Positions 1-10,150 of a DNA stretch of 64,000 bases are shown piece by piece. The DNA is from an uncultured Clostridia bacterium. Lineage in GTDB: Bacteria; Bacillota; Clostridia; TANB77; CAG-508. Below the pieces are notes generated by a model that saw only the letters and a program-made list of their open reading frames with translations, did no database searches and had not been told where the DNA came from. The first letter of the stretch is position 1. Every line of letters starts with the position of its first letter. Position numbers and translations under genes: made by a program. The DNA lies in the NCBI GenBank assembly GCA_947426305.1, contig CANEDP010000001.1, forward strand, positions 1 through 64,000. Direction: 5' to 3'.

Positions 1-2
1 TT

Positions 3-101
3 AAGTTATCAATCGGAAGGATATCCGATTTACACAAGTTTTACGATAGGCTCATTTATGAAGTAACAATGCTAAACAAAACAGAAAAAGTATTGGAATA
101 A
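3..101 (+). CDS. C-terminal fragment of an unknown protein (5' end outside window)
   Basis: Open frame from window edge, ...KLSIGRISDLHKFYDRLIYEVTMLNKTEKVLE*, followed by a hairpin. Confidence 0.4.
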   Translation, partial: KLSIGRISDLHKFYDRLIYEVTMLNKTEKVLE

Positions 102-167
102 AAAAGAGCCTCTTCAAATAAGGCTCAATAAATGACATCAGAAGAGGTTTATTTAATACTGCTCTTT

Positions 168-383
168 CTAATCGTTTTTATATTCTGTATTAGTATCTCT
201 TGATATTGTTTTTACATCACAGCCTAACACATCGGCTATTTTTACATAATCGTTATATGTGAATGTATCTCTATATAATTTATTACTTAAAACTTGTGGA
301 GTTATTCCTAACTTTTCAGCTAAAGCCTTTACTGTTATATCCTTATCTAACATTATTTTTTTAATAGTTTTACTCGCTGACAT
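168..383 (-). CDS. Small HTH (Cro/CI-type) regulator of integrated element
   Basis: 71 aa with helix-turn-helix pattern VKALAEKLGITPQVLSNKLYRDTF; divergent from the + strand element genes. Confidence 0.75.
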   Translation of the reverse strand: MSASKTIKKIMLDKDITVKALAEKLGITPQVLSNKLYRDTFTYNDYVKIADVLGCDVKTISRDTNTEYKND

Positions 384-487
384 CTTATCTTCCTCCTTCT
401 TCTTTTACTAATAACATTTTACACTATTTTATAATCATTGTCAACATATGATAATCAAAAATAATTAAAAAATATTCAAAAAAGTTA

Positions 488-516
488 TTGACATTATAAT
501 CAAAATGCGTTATACT
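488..516 (+). promoter_or_regulatory. Sigma-A type promoter TTGACA-N17-TATACT for the element's rightward operon
   Basis: TTGACA at 488-493, 17-nt spacer, TATACT at 511-516, in the divergent intergenic region next to the HTH gene. Confidence 0.6.
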
Positions 517-571
517 ATAATCAGAAAAACGAAAAAACACTTAAAAAAGTTATAAAAAAGGCGGTGAAAAT

Positions 572-823
572 ATGAAAAAATTTTATAATACACTTCCAGA
601 AGAACAAGAAACAATAATAAATATTGATTATGGAACTAAGGAAGTTAATTGTTATACAAGTAGAAAAACACAGATTACGAAATTAACTAAAAAATTAGGA
701 GAACCAACACAAATATATCACATAGATAAAAAAATAAGTGGTGCTAGTTGGACAATCCCATTTTCGGATAAGAAATCTGCGAATATTATTTTTTCAAAGT
801 CAATTATTATAGGACAACTTTAA
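572..823 (+). CDS. Hypothetical protein of integrated element
   Basis: 83 aa ORF with upstream ggcggtg RBS-like sequence. Confidence 0.55.
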   Translation: MKKFYNTLPEEQETIINIDYGTKEVNCYTSRKTQITKLTKKLGEPTQIYHIDKKISGASWTIPFSDKKSANIIFSKSIIIGQL

Positions 824-1045
824 AATCAATTTTAAGGTCTAAAAACAATAACCTGTTTATGATTTTAAATAGTTAGTAAATAAAACAAAGTAATTTTATC
901 ATTTAGAAAAATAGTATTAAGAAAATACAATAAAAAGCATTCAATGAATAATACATAAAAGAAGAGGGATATATTTCCCGTGAAGTTTATATATTGCCTC
1001 TTCAAAATTCAAATAGATTATTTAAAATAAAAGGAGATTTTTATT

Positions 1046-1234
1046 ATGGAAGAAAATTATATTTCAGAATATATGGAAACTTGTTTTTATATAGACCATG
1101 TAAACAAAAAATATGGTGTATGCATTAATGTTAAAGATTTAGACAGAGCAGAAGAAATTAAAAGGTATTTTAAAGAAACAGAAAAAGAACGTATCAAAGC
1201 ATGGAAACAAGAATGGAAAGAAGGTGTTGCATAA
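1046..1234 (+). CDS. Hypothetical small protein
   Basis: RBS aaggag upstream; overlaps next ORF by ATGA-type coupling. Confidence 0.55.
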   Translation: MEENYISEYMETCFYIDHVNKKYGVCINVKDLDRAEEIKRYFKETEKERIKAWKQEWKEGVA

Positions 1235-1407
1235 TGAAAGAATATACAGAAATATTAAAAGGATATTTAGGAAGTAGAAGAGATGTTTCCAAAGAAGTAT
1301 TTAAGATAGCAGGAAGAATTTACAGAGGAGTAAATAACGATAGATTTACAATTGAAGAGGCATTACAAAAATTAAATAAGAAAGTAGGTGTTATAAATGA
1401 AAGATAA
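1234..1407 (+). CDS. Hypothetical small protein (start probably MKEYTEILKG)
   Basis: Internal ATG following gaaagaaggtg RBS; coupled to previous ORF. Confidence 0.5.
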   Translation: MKEYTEILKGYLGSRRDVSKEVFKIAGRIYRGVNNDRFTIEEALQKLNKKVGVINER

Positions 1408-1684
1408 ATTATTACTAGATCCTTTATGGAATTTAGAAATGTCAAAGGCTAATATATGCGATGATATTAATTTTTTACGTTGTATAGAAATGGAATATTT
1501 TACAAAAGGAGAAATAGAAACCTCACAATATTTATATAGTCAATTTAAATCGATCATAACTACTTTGAGAAAATCTTTAGAATATACACAAATGGCCATG
1601 AAAGAAAGTATAGATTCAATTTATGAAGAGGACAAGCAGAAAAAGAAAATTAAAAGTAGGAGAGTTAATAAAAATGGCTATTAG
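1397..1684 (+). CDS. Hypothetical protein of integrated element
   Basis: 95 aa ORF in operon order. Confidence 0.5.
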   Translation: MKDKLLLDPLWNLEMSKANICDDINFLRCIEMEYFTKGEIETSQYLYSQFKSIITTLRKSLEYTQMAMKESIDSIYEEDKQKKKIKSRRVNKNGY

Positions 1685-2843
1685 GGAAATTATAAAAAAT
1701 AAGAAATATAAAATAGAACTTTTTGTTGGTAGAAATGGAAGTAAAAAAGTAATGCACTATGAGATTGTAAATGGCGGAAAGAAAGAGGCAGTTTTAAGAG
1801 AAAACCAAATAAAGTTAGAAATAAAAAATCACACTTTCGTAAAAAACAACAATAAAACTATTAATGATTTAATGAATGAGTATTTGGAATATAACAAAGA
1901 CAAGTGGTCGCCAAAAACTTATGTTTCAAATGTTCATTGGATAGACAATATTAATGAATCTATTGGACATATACACTTACAAGACTTGAATGTAAAAATA
2001 TTAGAATGCTTTTATAGTAAATTAAAGAAATTAACTAAAGAAATTGTAGATAAAGAAACAAAAGAAAAAAAGTGCGTTCCAAGATATGCAGATAAAACAA
2101 TACAACACCATTATGTATTAATAAACGGGGCTTTAAATAAGGCTATTCATTGGGGTTATATTAACTATAATGTAAATGAAAAAATTGAGAAGCCAAAAGT
2201 AAGAAAAAAAGAGATAGAATGTTACTCTCCAGAAGAGGTCAATAAATTATTAGAAGTTTTAAAAAATGAACCATTAAAATATCAATCTATTATTTATCTG
2301 GCTTTAGATGGTGGAATGAGAAGAGGCGAATTAACTGGGCTAACGTGGGAAGATATTGACTTTAAAATGGGAACTATAAGAATAAATAAAGCAACACAAT
2401 ACACAAAAGAACTAGGAGTCTTTGAGAAAGAAACAAAATCACAAACAAGTGATAGAAAAATATTTATTTCTAATACTACACTAAATATATTAAAACAGTT
2501 TAAAAAAGAACAAATAGAAAGAAAAATAAAACTAGGTAATAAATGGGGAAATAGTAAAAGAATATTTACAACTGATTATGGATTTGATATGCACCCAGAT
2601 ACACCTAGTCAAATTCTTGAATCGGTTATTAAAAAATATAATTTGAAAAGAATAACATTCCACGCATTAAGACATACAAGCGTTTCCTTAATGATTTCAA
2701 AAGGGATTCAAGTTCAAATTATCAGTAAAAAGGCTGGACATTCAAGCGTACAGGTAACAGATAGTACATATTCACATTTTTTCGATAGTGAATTTAAAAA
2801 ATGTGCTGATGAAATGGATAATATTTTACGAGAAGTTAATTAA
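1623..2843 (+). CDS. int: Tyrosine recombinase/phage-type integrase (likely start at the internal ATG near 1674)
   Basis: Core motifs GGMRRGELTGLTWEDID, HALRHTSVSLMISKG, AGHSSVQVTDSTYSHF (R..HxxR..Y); adjacent to tRNA. Confidence 0.93.
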   Translation: MKRTSRKRKLKVGELIKMAIREIIKNKKYKIELFVGRNGSKKVMHYEIVNGGKKEAVLRENQIKLEIKNHTFVKNNNKTINDLMNEYLEYNKDKWSPKTYVSNVHWIDNINESIGHIHLQDLNVKILECFYSKLKKLTKEIVDKETKEKKCVPRYADKTIQHHYVLINGALNKAIHWGYINYNVNEKIEKPKVRKKEIECYSPEEVNKLLEVLKNEPLKYQSIIYLALDGGMRRGELTGLTWEDIDFKMGTIRINKATQYTKELGVFEKETKSQTSDRKIFISNTTLNILKQFKKEQIERKIKLGNKWGNSKRIFTTDYGFDMHPDTPSQILESVIKKYNLKRITFHALRHTSVSLMISKGIQVQIISKKAGHSSVQVTDSTYSHFFDSEFKKCADEMDNILREVN

Positions 2844-2874
2844 GTGTCGTAATCCATAATTATAAACATATTAT

Positions 2875-3186
2875 TTGAGAACGGAGGTAAAAATGAAAAA
2901 CAATAAACGATTACAATTAATAAAGATTTTATTAAACTATACTATTACCAAAAACAGAGAAGATGAAAATTTTATAAACTACTTAAATGAAAATTTAAGT
3001 TCATTCAATATTGATATATCACCTATACTATATATGCCATATGATGAAATTATAAAAATATTAAAACCCCATAAAAGCCAAAATGAAATTGAGAAAGAAT
3101 CAGACAAACTTAATCAATTATTTATTAGGAAAGATACCGATATTGAACAAGTAATAGAAAAATTTTGTAGAAAATATCATATTTGA
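2875..3186 (+). CDS. Hypothetical protein next to integrase (likely start MKNNKRLQLIK)
   Basis: RBS aacggaggt directly before ATG at about 2893. Confidence 0.55.
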   Translation: MRTEVKMKNNKRLQLIKILLNYTITKNREDENFINYLNENLSSFNIDISPILYMPYDEIIKILKPHKSQNEIEKESDKLNQLFIRKDTDIEQVIEKFCRKYHI

Positions 3187-3245
3187 ATTTTCAATATATA
3201 ATCATTTTCAATTAGTCCGCCTAGAGTCCGCTTTTTGAGTTTAAA

Positions 3246-3277
3246 TAAAAAATTACCAAGCCACAAAAGACTTGGTA
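3246..3277 (-). terminator. Rho-independent terminator of tRNA-fMet
   Basis: Minus strand ATACCAAGTCTTTTGTGGCTTGGTAATTTTTTATTT. Confidence 0.75.
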
Positions 3278-3281
3278 TTTC

Positions 3282-3357
<76 letters not shown>

Positions 3358-3490
3358 ATGAATTAAATTACAAAAAATATTATAGCACAAACACCTTACT
3401 ATGTCAAGTCCCTTTCTTATTATTTTTTGTCAATCTAAGCTTATTATATGCAAAAAAATGCAAAATATTACCACTTTTCTCATTTTTTTG

Positions 3491-3799
3491 TCAGATACCA
3501 AGCATTTGTCTAACCTTTTCTTCTCCGGCAACAATCCAATAAATCATCAACCCAATCTCCGTAATCAAAATCGTCGGAAATCCAATTGTAAATCTCAACT
3601 TTTTTGTTTTATGGCGAAACTTATACATTCCAGCAATCGTTCCAAAACCACCACCCAAAAACGTAATCATAAAAAGCGTCTTCTCTGGCGTTCTCCAATT
3701 TCCCATTTTGGCCTGACGTTTATCCCACCACATCACAAAAAAGCCTATTATATTAATTCCTAATAAATACAATAAAACATATTTAATTGGTATCCCCAT
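3491..3799 (-). CDS. DUF1294 family membrane protein
   Basis: MWWDKRQAKMGNWRTPEKTL...GGGFGTIAGMYKFRHKT motif. Confidence 0.85.
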   Translation of the reverse strand: MGIPIKYVLLYLLGINIIGFFVMWWDKRQAKMGNWRTPEKTLFMITFLGGGFGTIAGMYKFRHKTKKLRFTIGFPTILITEIGLMIYWIVAGEEKVRQMLGI

Positions 3800-3900
3800 T
3801 TTTTACATTCTCCTTTCCTAAAATTAAACATATCATAAATCACAGGGCGGGTCAACACCGCGCCCCCTACAATATTTCATAAAATCCCCAGTAGCAACGC

Positions 3901-6900
3901 CTATACAAACAACGACATCTGATTACTCTGCGTCATTCCTTTCAAACAACCAAACTTCTTCAAAAGCTCCGTCATCGCCTTTCCAATCTTCGAGCGAACC
4001 TGCATATCATCAATACACTCAAATGGTTCTTCCTGCGCCGCCTGATAAATACTCTCAGCCGCAATATTTCCAAGTCCAGCAATACTATTGAGCGGTGGTC
4101 TTATCTTACCATCTTCCACCTGAAATCTCGTACTATGCGACTTATACAAATCCACATCTAAAAACTCAAAACCTCTTTCATACATCTCCAAAACAATTTC
4201 CAAATCATCATACATATCTTTATCCTTCGGAGTTGCCTGATTTCCCATCATCTCAATCTCACGCATCTTATTCTTCACTTTTTCCTTGCCATAAATCATC
4301 ACTTCGCTATCAAAAGCCTTCGCACGAATCGTAAAATATGCCGCATAATACGCAAGTGGCATATGCACCTTATACCAAGCAATACGAAATGCATTTGTTA
4401 CATACGCTGCCGCATGAGCCTTTGGAAACATATACTTTATTTTCTTACACGAATTGATATACCATTCTGGCACATCATGTTCACGCATAATTCCTTCGTA
4501 TTCCTTCCATTTTTCAGGGTCCTTCGTCGCCTTTCCTTTACGCACAACTTCCATAATCTTAAACGCCGTATTAGGTGGCAACCCTTTATCCATTAAATAA
4601 ATCATAATATCATCTCTAGTACAAATCGCTTCACTCAAAGTAGCCGTTCCTGTTTGTATCAACTCTTGCGCATTGCCAAGCCATACATCTGTGCCATGAG
4701 AAAGTCCTGACAAACGAATGAGTTCCTCAAAAGTCGTTGGTTTCGTTTCCAAAAGCATTCCTCGTGAAAACTTTGTTCCAAACTCAGGAATTCCATAGCT
4801 TCCAACCTCCGAGCGAATTTGCTCTGGCGAAACACCAAGCGCTCTGGTCGAACTAAAAATCGACATCGTTTCTTTATCATCCAAAGGCACTTTGGTTGGG
4901 TCTGTTTCTGTAATATCTTGAAGCATACGAATCATCGTCGGATCGTCGTGACCTAGAATATCAAGTTTTAGCAAGTTTTGGTCAATCGAGTGATAATCAA
5001 AATGAGTGGTAACAATATCCGAATTTGGGTCGTCTGCTGGATGTTGTACTGGGCAAAATTCATAGATTTCGCGCCCTTTTGGCACAACGATAATTCCTCC
5101 TGGGTGCTGTCCTGTTGTTCTTTTAATTCCTGTACAACCACCTGAAATACGCAAAACCTCTGCACTAGGAAGTGGCACATGACGCTCTTCATAATAATTT
5201 CGCACATAGCCAAATGCTGTTTTATCAGCCACTGTACCGATTGTTCCTGCCTTAAATGTCGTTCCTTTTCCAAAAATGACTTCGGTATATTTATGTGCTT
5301 TGGCTTGATATTCTCCTGAGAAATTAAGGTCAATATCTGGTTCTTTGTCTCCATTAAAACCAAGGAACGTCTCAAATGGAATATCCATACCATCTTTATC
5401 CAATTTGTGTCCACAGGTTGGGCAATCTTTATCTGGCAAATCAAATCCATTTTTGACACCATAATCGGAAAAATCAGAATATTTGCAATTCGGACATCGA
5501 TAATGCGCTTTTAACGAATTTACTTCTGTAATTCCTGTCATATTTGCCACAAAAGAGGAACCAACCGAACCTCTAGAACCGACAATATAGCCATCTTCGT
5601 TAGATTTCCAAACAAGTTTCTGCGCAATAATATACATCACGGAAAATCCATTTTTGATAATAGAATCCAGTTCCTTGTCAAGTCTGGTTTGCACAATTTC
5701 AGGAAGTGGATTACCATATAATTCGTGGGCTTTGTTGTAAGCAATATTTCGGATTTCCTCTTCGCAACCTGGAATATGTGGTGGACATTTTTCAGCCGAA
5801 ATTGGTGCAATTTTTTCGCACATATCAGCAATCAAATTGGTATTTCGCACAACAACTTCGTAGGCTTTATCGTTTCCTAAATAATCAAATTCTCGAATCA
5901 TTTCTTCGGTCGTTCTTAAATATAGTGGCGCTTGCATATCGGCATCATCATAACCTTGTCCAGCTTGCAAAATGCGGCGATAGATTTCGTCTTGCGGATC
6001 CATAAAATGCACATCACAAGTAGCGACAACTGGTTTTTCCAATTTTTCGCCAAGTTCCACAATTTTTCGGTTAATATCTTTTAGCGTTTCTTTACCTGTA
6101 ACGGTTTCATTTCGAATTAAATATTCGTCATTTTCAATTGGCTGAATTTCCAAATAGTCGTAATATTCCGCAATTTCTTCGATTTCTTCATCGGATTTTC
6201 CTTCCAAAACAGCTCGATAAAGTTCGCCTGCCTCACACGCACTGCCAATGATTAATCCTTCACGATGCTTATCTAGTACACTTTTTAGAATTCTTGGCTT
6301 TTTATAAAAATAATCCAAATGCGAATACGAAATTAGTTTATATAAATTTTTAAGTCCCACATAATTTTTTGCCAAAATAATCATGTGATATGTCATTAGT
6401 GATTTATAATCTGCTTGGAACTTTTTATCAAAATCATCAACTGTAGCCACATTTTTGCCTTTGGCGATTTCTAACATTTTACCAAACACACCAACTAGGG
6501 TTTTAACATCATCTAACGCACGATGAGCCACTTCGACTTTGATGCCAAGTTTATCTGCCAAAATTCCTAATTTGAATTTCTTGAAGTCTGGAAACATAGC
6601 TCTTGCAAGTGGTAATGTGTCAATATAGGTATATTCGAATTCGTAGCCATGTTTTTCGAAATTGTGTTTTAGAAATCCCATATCGAATTTCGCATTGTGG
6701 GCAACCAAAACAGAGTCTCCGATAAAATCAATGATTTTGGGAATGACTTTGTCAATTGTCTCGGCATCTTTTACCATGTCATCTGTGATATGTGTAATTT
6801 CTACAACCTTTGGTGGAATTGGCTTTTGCGGATTGACAAAACATTCAAATTCGTCAATGATTTCCCCTCCACGCATTTTGATAATTCCTACTTCTGTAAT

Positions 6901-8229
6901 TTTTTCGGTAACTGGAGAAATTCCAGTTGTTTCTAGGTCGAGAACACAATATTCGGTATCGATTAGCTGACCTTTGCTTTTAAAAATCGTGCGTTCTTTG
7001 TCTCTTACAAAATAGGCTTCTACACCATAAATAACTTTTAAATCATTTCCTGCTTCGATAAAATGGTGAGCATCTGGAAAAGATTGCACAACACCATGAT
7101 CAGTAATAGCAATGGATTTCCAGCCCCATTCAACCGCACGTTTTAGCAAATCGGTACATGAAGTAACGCCATCCATTTGACTCATTTTGGTATGCATATG
7201 TAGTTCCACTCTTTTTTCAGTAGAAGTATCCATTCGTTTTTGTTTTTTGCGACCAGAAGTTTCGATAATCGTATTTGCCATAATTCCAATTTCTTTGGCA
7301 AATGGATCATATTTAGCAACTCCGTCAACTTTCAAGCCTTTGGCACTTTTGATTCTTTTCTCGATTTTTTTGAATTCTTCATTTTTGACAAATGCTTTGC
7401 AAGTCATGGTGCTACTTCCGTCGTATAAATCAAACATGAGAATGGTTTTGTCATTTTTGATTTCACGAGAGTCAAGTCTTACGACTTCCCCATCTAGGCA
7501 AACTTTGTCGGAATCAACGGATATATCGGCAATTTTGGTAGGGTCGCTTTTGATATTCATATTTCTTCCATAAATGAGTGGTGTTTCCTCTTCTGGTTCT
7601 TCGCCTGAAATCGCGGCTTCAATTTCTTTTTCTTGTGCTTTTAGAGCTTCTTCGTGTTCTTTCTCTAGCATTTGTCTGTCAGCTTCTTCTTGTAATTGTT
7701 TGACAAATTCTTGTTCTTGCTTTTTGACACTTTCTTCAAATTTTTGTTTATAATTTTGGTCTAACTCTTCTGTAAAACTAACCTTGTAATTCTGATTATA
7801 AAGGTTTAGTAAAAGATGTTCTAAGCCTTTATCAAATTTTTTAGATAGCAAAAAGGAAGCCCCTTTCATTGCTAATTTTACGGTTATTTCATTACTATTT
7901 ATTTCAATGCAACTTCCGCTCAAAACAGCTTTGCTAAAAGGTTCTTTTTTGGCAATATAATTCACAATTTCATTCCATTTTGTTTCAATCGTTTGCTCAA
8001 TTTCTACATCACGATACCCAATATCAATGGCAACTTTTGCCACTTTAAAACGTCTAATTGCATAATTCTCGAAACTTTCCATATCGGCTAACTCAATTGG
8101 CTTTGAAGAAATTACGCTAATTTGTAATTTATTTGTTTTTTTATATAAATTGATATTTTCAATTTCGCAATCGATTAAATTATTTTCTACGGTATAATCT
8201 GAAAAAACATCTTTTATGTATTTTGGCAT
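3901..8229 (-). CDS. polC: DNA polymerase III subunit alpha, PolC type
   Basis: 1442 aa; PHP domain (VELHMHTKMSQMDG), inserted 3'-5' exonuclease (VLDLETTGISP), zinc finger and polymerase motifs. Confidence 0.97.
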   Translation of the reverse strand: MPKYIKDVFSDYTVENNLIDCEIENINLYKKTNKLQISVISSKPIELADMESFENYAIRRFKVAKVAIDIGYRDVEIEQTIETKWNEIVNYIAKKEPFSKAVLSGSCIEINSNEITVKLAMKGASFLLSKKFDKGLEHLLLNLYNQNYKVSFTEELDQNYKQKFEESVKKQEQEFVKQLQEEADRQMLEKEHEEALKAQEKEIEAAISGEEPEEETPLIYGRNMNIKSDPTKIADISVDSDKVCLDGEVVRLDSREIKNDKTILMFDLYDGSSTMTCKAFVKNEEFKKIEKRIKSAKGLKVDGVAKYDPFAKEIGIMANTIIETSGRKKQKRMDTSTEKRVELHMHTKMSQMDGVTSCTDLLKRAVEWGWKSIAITDHGVVQSFPDAHHFIEAGNDLKVIYGVEAYFVRDKERTIFKSKGQLIDTEYCVLDLETTGISPVTEKITEVGIIKMRGGEIIDEFECFVNPQKPIPPKVVEITHITDDMVKDAETIDKVIPKIIDFIGDSVLVAHNAKFDMGFLKHNFEKHGYEFEYTYIDTLPLARAMFPDFKKFKLGILADKLGIKVEVAHRALDDVKTLVGVFGKMLEIAKGKNVATVDDFDKKFQADYKSLMTYHMIILAKNYVGLKNLYKLISYSHLDYFYKKPRILKSVLDKHREGLIIGSACEAGELYRAVLEGKSDEEIEEIAEYYDYLEIQPIENDEYLIRNETVTGKETLKDINRKIVELGEKLEKPVVATCDVHFMDPQDEIYRRILQAGQGYDDADMQAPLYLRTTEEMIREFDYLGNDKAYEVVVRNTNLIADMCEKIAPISAEKCPPHIPGCEEEIRNIAYNKAHELYGNPLPEIVQTRLDKELDSIIKNGFSVMYIIAQKLVWKSNEDGYIVGSRGSVGSSFVANMTGITEVNSLKAHYRCPNCKYSDFSDYGVKNGFDLPDKDCPTCGHKLDKDGMDIPFETFLGFNGDKEPDIDLNFSGEYQAKAHKYTEVIFGKGTTFKAGTIGTVADKTAFGYVRNYYEERHVPLPSAEVLRISGGCTGIKRTTGQHPGGIIVVPKGREIYEFCPVQHPADDPNSDIVTTHFDYHSIDQNLLKLDILGHDDPTMIRMLQDITETDPTKVPLDDKETMSIFSSTRALGVSPEQIRSEVGSYGIPEFGTKFSRGMLLETKPTTFEELIRLSGLSHGTDVWLGNAQELIQTGTATLSEAICTRDDIMIYLMDKGLPPNTAFKIMEVVRKGKATKDPEKWKEYEGIMREHDVPEWYINSCKKIKYMFPKAHAAAYVTNAFRIAWYKVHMPLAYYAAYFTIRAKAFDSEVMIYGKEKVKNKMREIEMMGNQATPKDKDMYDDLEIVLEMYERGFEFLDVDLYKSHSTRFQVEDGKIRPPLNSIAGLGNIAAESIYQAAQEEPFECIDDMQVRSKIGKAMTELLKKFGCLKGMTQSNQMSLFV

Positions 8230-8262
8230 TTTGTGTTTCTAATATCCTTTCTTGTACTTTTG

Positions 8263-8814
8263 TTAAATATATTCTAATATTTCCCTAAATTCTTTATATC
8301 CAAATTTCTCATTAAAATGTCCTGCGTTATTTATTAATACTTTCTTTGCTTCCAAATATTGGGCAAATTCTTCGGCTTCATTTTGAGGAACATATGGGTC
8401 ATTATCCGAATAAAGGCAGATTCTTTCAAAGCAAACATCTTTGATATTCTGAAGTTTTCCATTTTCGCTATAAAACGAATCATACAAAGTGTTATCTTCA
8501 TCAAATTTGATTTGATTAAATCCTGCCACAGTTATTAATTTTTTAATTTTTATATTATTTTCAACCAAAAATTTTACTATAAAAATTCCACCGAGACTAT
8601 GGGTTATAAACGTTGTATCTTCTGTTATATAACCAATTTCTACATAAGCTTTTAAAACTTTACTCCAACTTTCATAGTCTTGTTTATCAGGAGACGGAAA
8701 ATTGGGTACAATGCAATTTCGTTTTCGTTTACTTAAGCTCATTTTAAGCCATGGAAACCAGTTTTTGTATGGGTTTCCATAGGAACCATGAATTAAAAAA
8801 TAATTTTCCATCAA
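8263..8814 (-). CDS. RBBP9/YdeN-like alpha/beta hydrolase
   Basis: IHGSYGNPYKNWFPWLK...ITHSLGGIFIVKFL...AGHFNEKFGYKEF. Confidence 0.8.
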   Translation of the reverse strand: MMENYFLIHGSYGNPYKNWFPWLKMSLSKRKRNCIVPNFPSPDKQDYESWSKVLKAYVEIGYITEDTTFITHSLGGIFIVKFLVENNIKIKKLITVAGFNQIKFDEDNTLYDSFYSENGKLQNIKDVCFERICLYSDNDPYVPQNEAEEFAQYLEAKKVLINNAGHFNEKFGYKEFREILEYI

Positions 8815-8933
8815 TTAATTTATCTCCTTTAAAATATCTATTTACCTTGTGGCAAATAAGCCTCTTTAAATACATTTTCTAATATAACTATATCATATAA
8901 ATCATTTTTTTTCAATAAAAAATATAAAAATAG

Positions 8934-8981
8934 AGAGCATATCTATTACTTCTACTGAAAAATAATAGATATACTCTCTAT
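8934..8981 (-). terminator. Hairpin terminator-like sequence
   Basis: agagagcatatctattacttc...taatagatatactctct inverted repeat. Confidence 0.5.
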
Positions 8982-9017
8982 CTTATTGGATATTTTAGAG
9001 ATACAACCATTATGATC

Positions 9018-9428
9018 TTAACAATGCTCTAGTTTAAATACTCTCTGATCTAAATCGAAAACTTTCGTATCTAAATTATCAACTTGAATTCCAAACTTTT
9101 CTTGATTTTTATACATTTCTTGTGCTTTATCTTTTTGCATGACAGCCACATCAAATATAGCGTCAATCTTTTTACCATAGTCTTGTTCAAATAAAAACAT
9201 TCTATCTAACATTTTCTCTTCAAATGCATTCGTTCTGTCTGTCATCTTTTCTTCGAACACATTTATTCTATCTGACATCTTCTCTTCAAACGCATTCATC
9301 CTATCAAAAATCTCATTTCTTAAATCCCTTTTTACCCCCTCCATTGCAGAATTAACAATTTGTGATATTGCTTCTAAATCTTTTTTATCCATCTTCTCAC
9401 CTCCTTCTTTTGTCGAATATTTTAACAC
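9018..9428 (-). CDS. Coiled-coil protein with short tandem repeats
   Basis: FEEKMSDRINV/FEEKMTDRTNA/FEEKMLDRMFL repeated 11-mers. Confidence 0.7.
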   Translation of the reverse strand: MLKYSTKEGGEKMDKKDLEAISQIVNSAMEGVKRDLRNEIFDRMNAFEEKMSDRINVFEEKMTDRTNAFEEKMLDRMFLFEQDYGKKIDAIFDVAVMQKDKAQEMYKNQEKFGIQVDNLDTKVFDLDQRVFKLEHC

Positions 9429-9492
9429 ACAACCCCTTATTTTTCAAGTACTATTTGCGTTTTTCTTTCGACATTTTTCGCCACACTTATAC

Positions 9493-10053
9493 TTAGCCCT
9501 CTCTTGTGCTATTAATAATATCTCTCATCTTATTAAAACTTTCTTCAATTTCTGGAATATCATTTATCGTAATTCCACTTAAAAAGCCTTTCGTGTAAAA
9601 ACGAATATCCCCTATTTTACACATTTTTTGTGAACGAGTCTGAAAGTAAGCCATATCTTTTATATCGTTATAAGGCACAACTTCATCCTTGTCCACAAAT
9701 AGATATTTGGCTTTGTGTCTCAATTTCGTTTCATAAAAATAAGTTCTCGTTCCCATTGCTCTTTTTTTATTAAAAAACAACCATGCTCCCAAAGCCACCA
9801 GACACAAAATCGTAATCAAAATTCCTAAAAAAGTACCATACGAACTAAAGCCCGCAAGGGCAATAATCATTAATAATACTATCAATTCGCCATTTTTCAA
9901 CAAATTAAATTTAGGAGAATATTTGCGATTAATACGGAAAACTTCTTGCTCATTATCTGCTTTTAACTTTTCTTGCTCCTTTTGTTTTTCATAACAATTC
10001 TTGCAAATATTTCCCTCTTTTTTCAATTCCGCTCCACATATTTTACATCTCAT
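9493..10053 (-). CDS. Zinc-ribbon membrane protein
   Basis: MRCKICGAELKKEGNICKNC plus two TM segments. Confidence 0.7.
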   Translation of the reverse strand: MRCKICGAELKKEGNICKNCYEKQKEQEKLKADNEQEVFRINRKYSPKFNLLKNGELIVLLMIIALAGFSSYGTFLGILITILCLVALGAWLFFNKKRAMGTRTYFYETKLRHKAKYLFVDKDEVVPYNDIKDMAYFQTRSQKMCKIGDIRFYTKGFLSGITINDIPEIEESFNKMRDIINSTREG

Positions 10054-10150
10054 ACTTTATTCCTCCTTTGTCTTCAAATAAGAAAAGTTTTCCAACTTTT
10101 CTTATTTGAAGCGAGTAAATTTTTGCTTACACAAAAATTTTCACGCTTTG

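Noticed and set aside
4659-5462. Alternative-frame ORFs inside polC (4659-4880, 4968-5462, 5637-5831)
   Set aside because: Overlap a conserved continuous polC frame; no plausible initiation signals or domain similarity.
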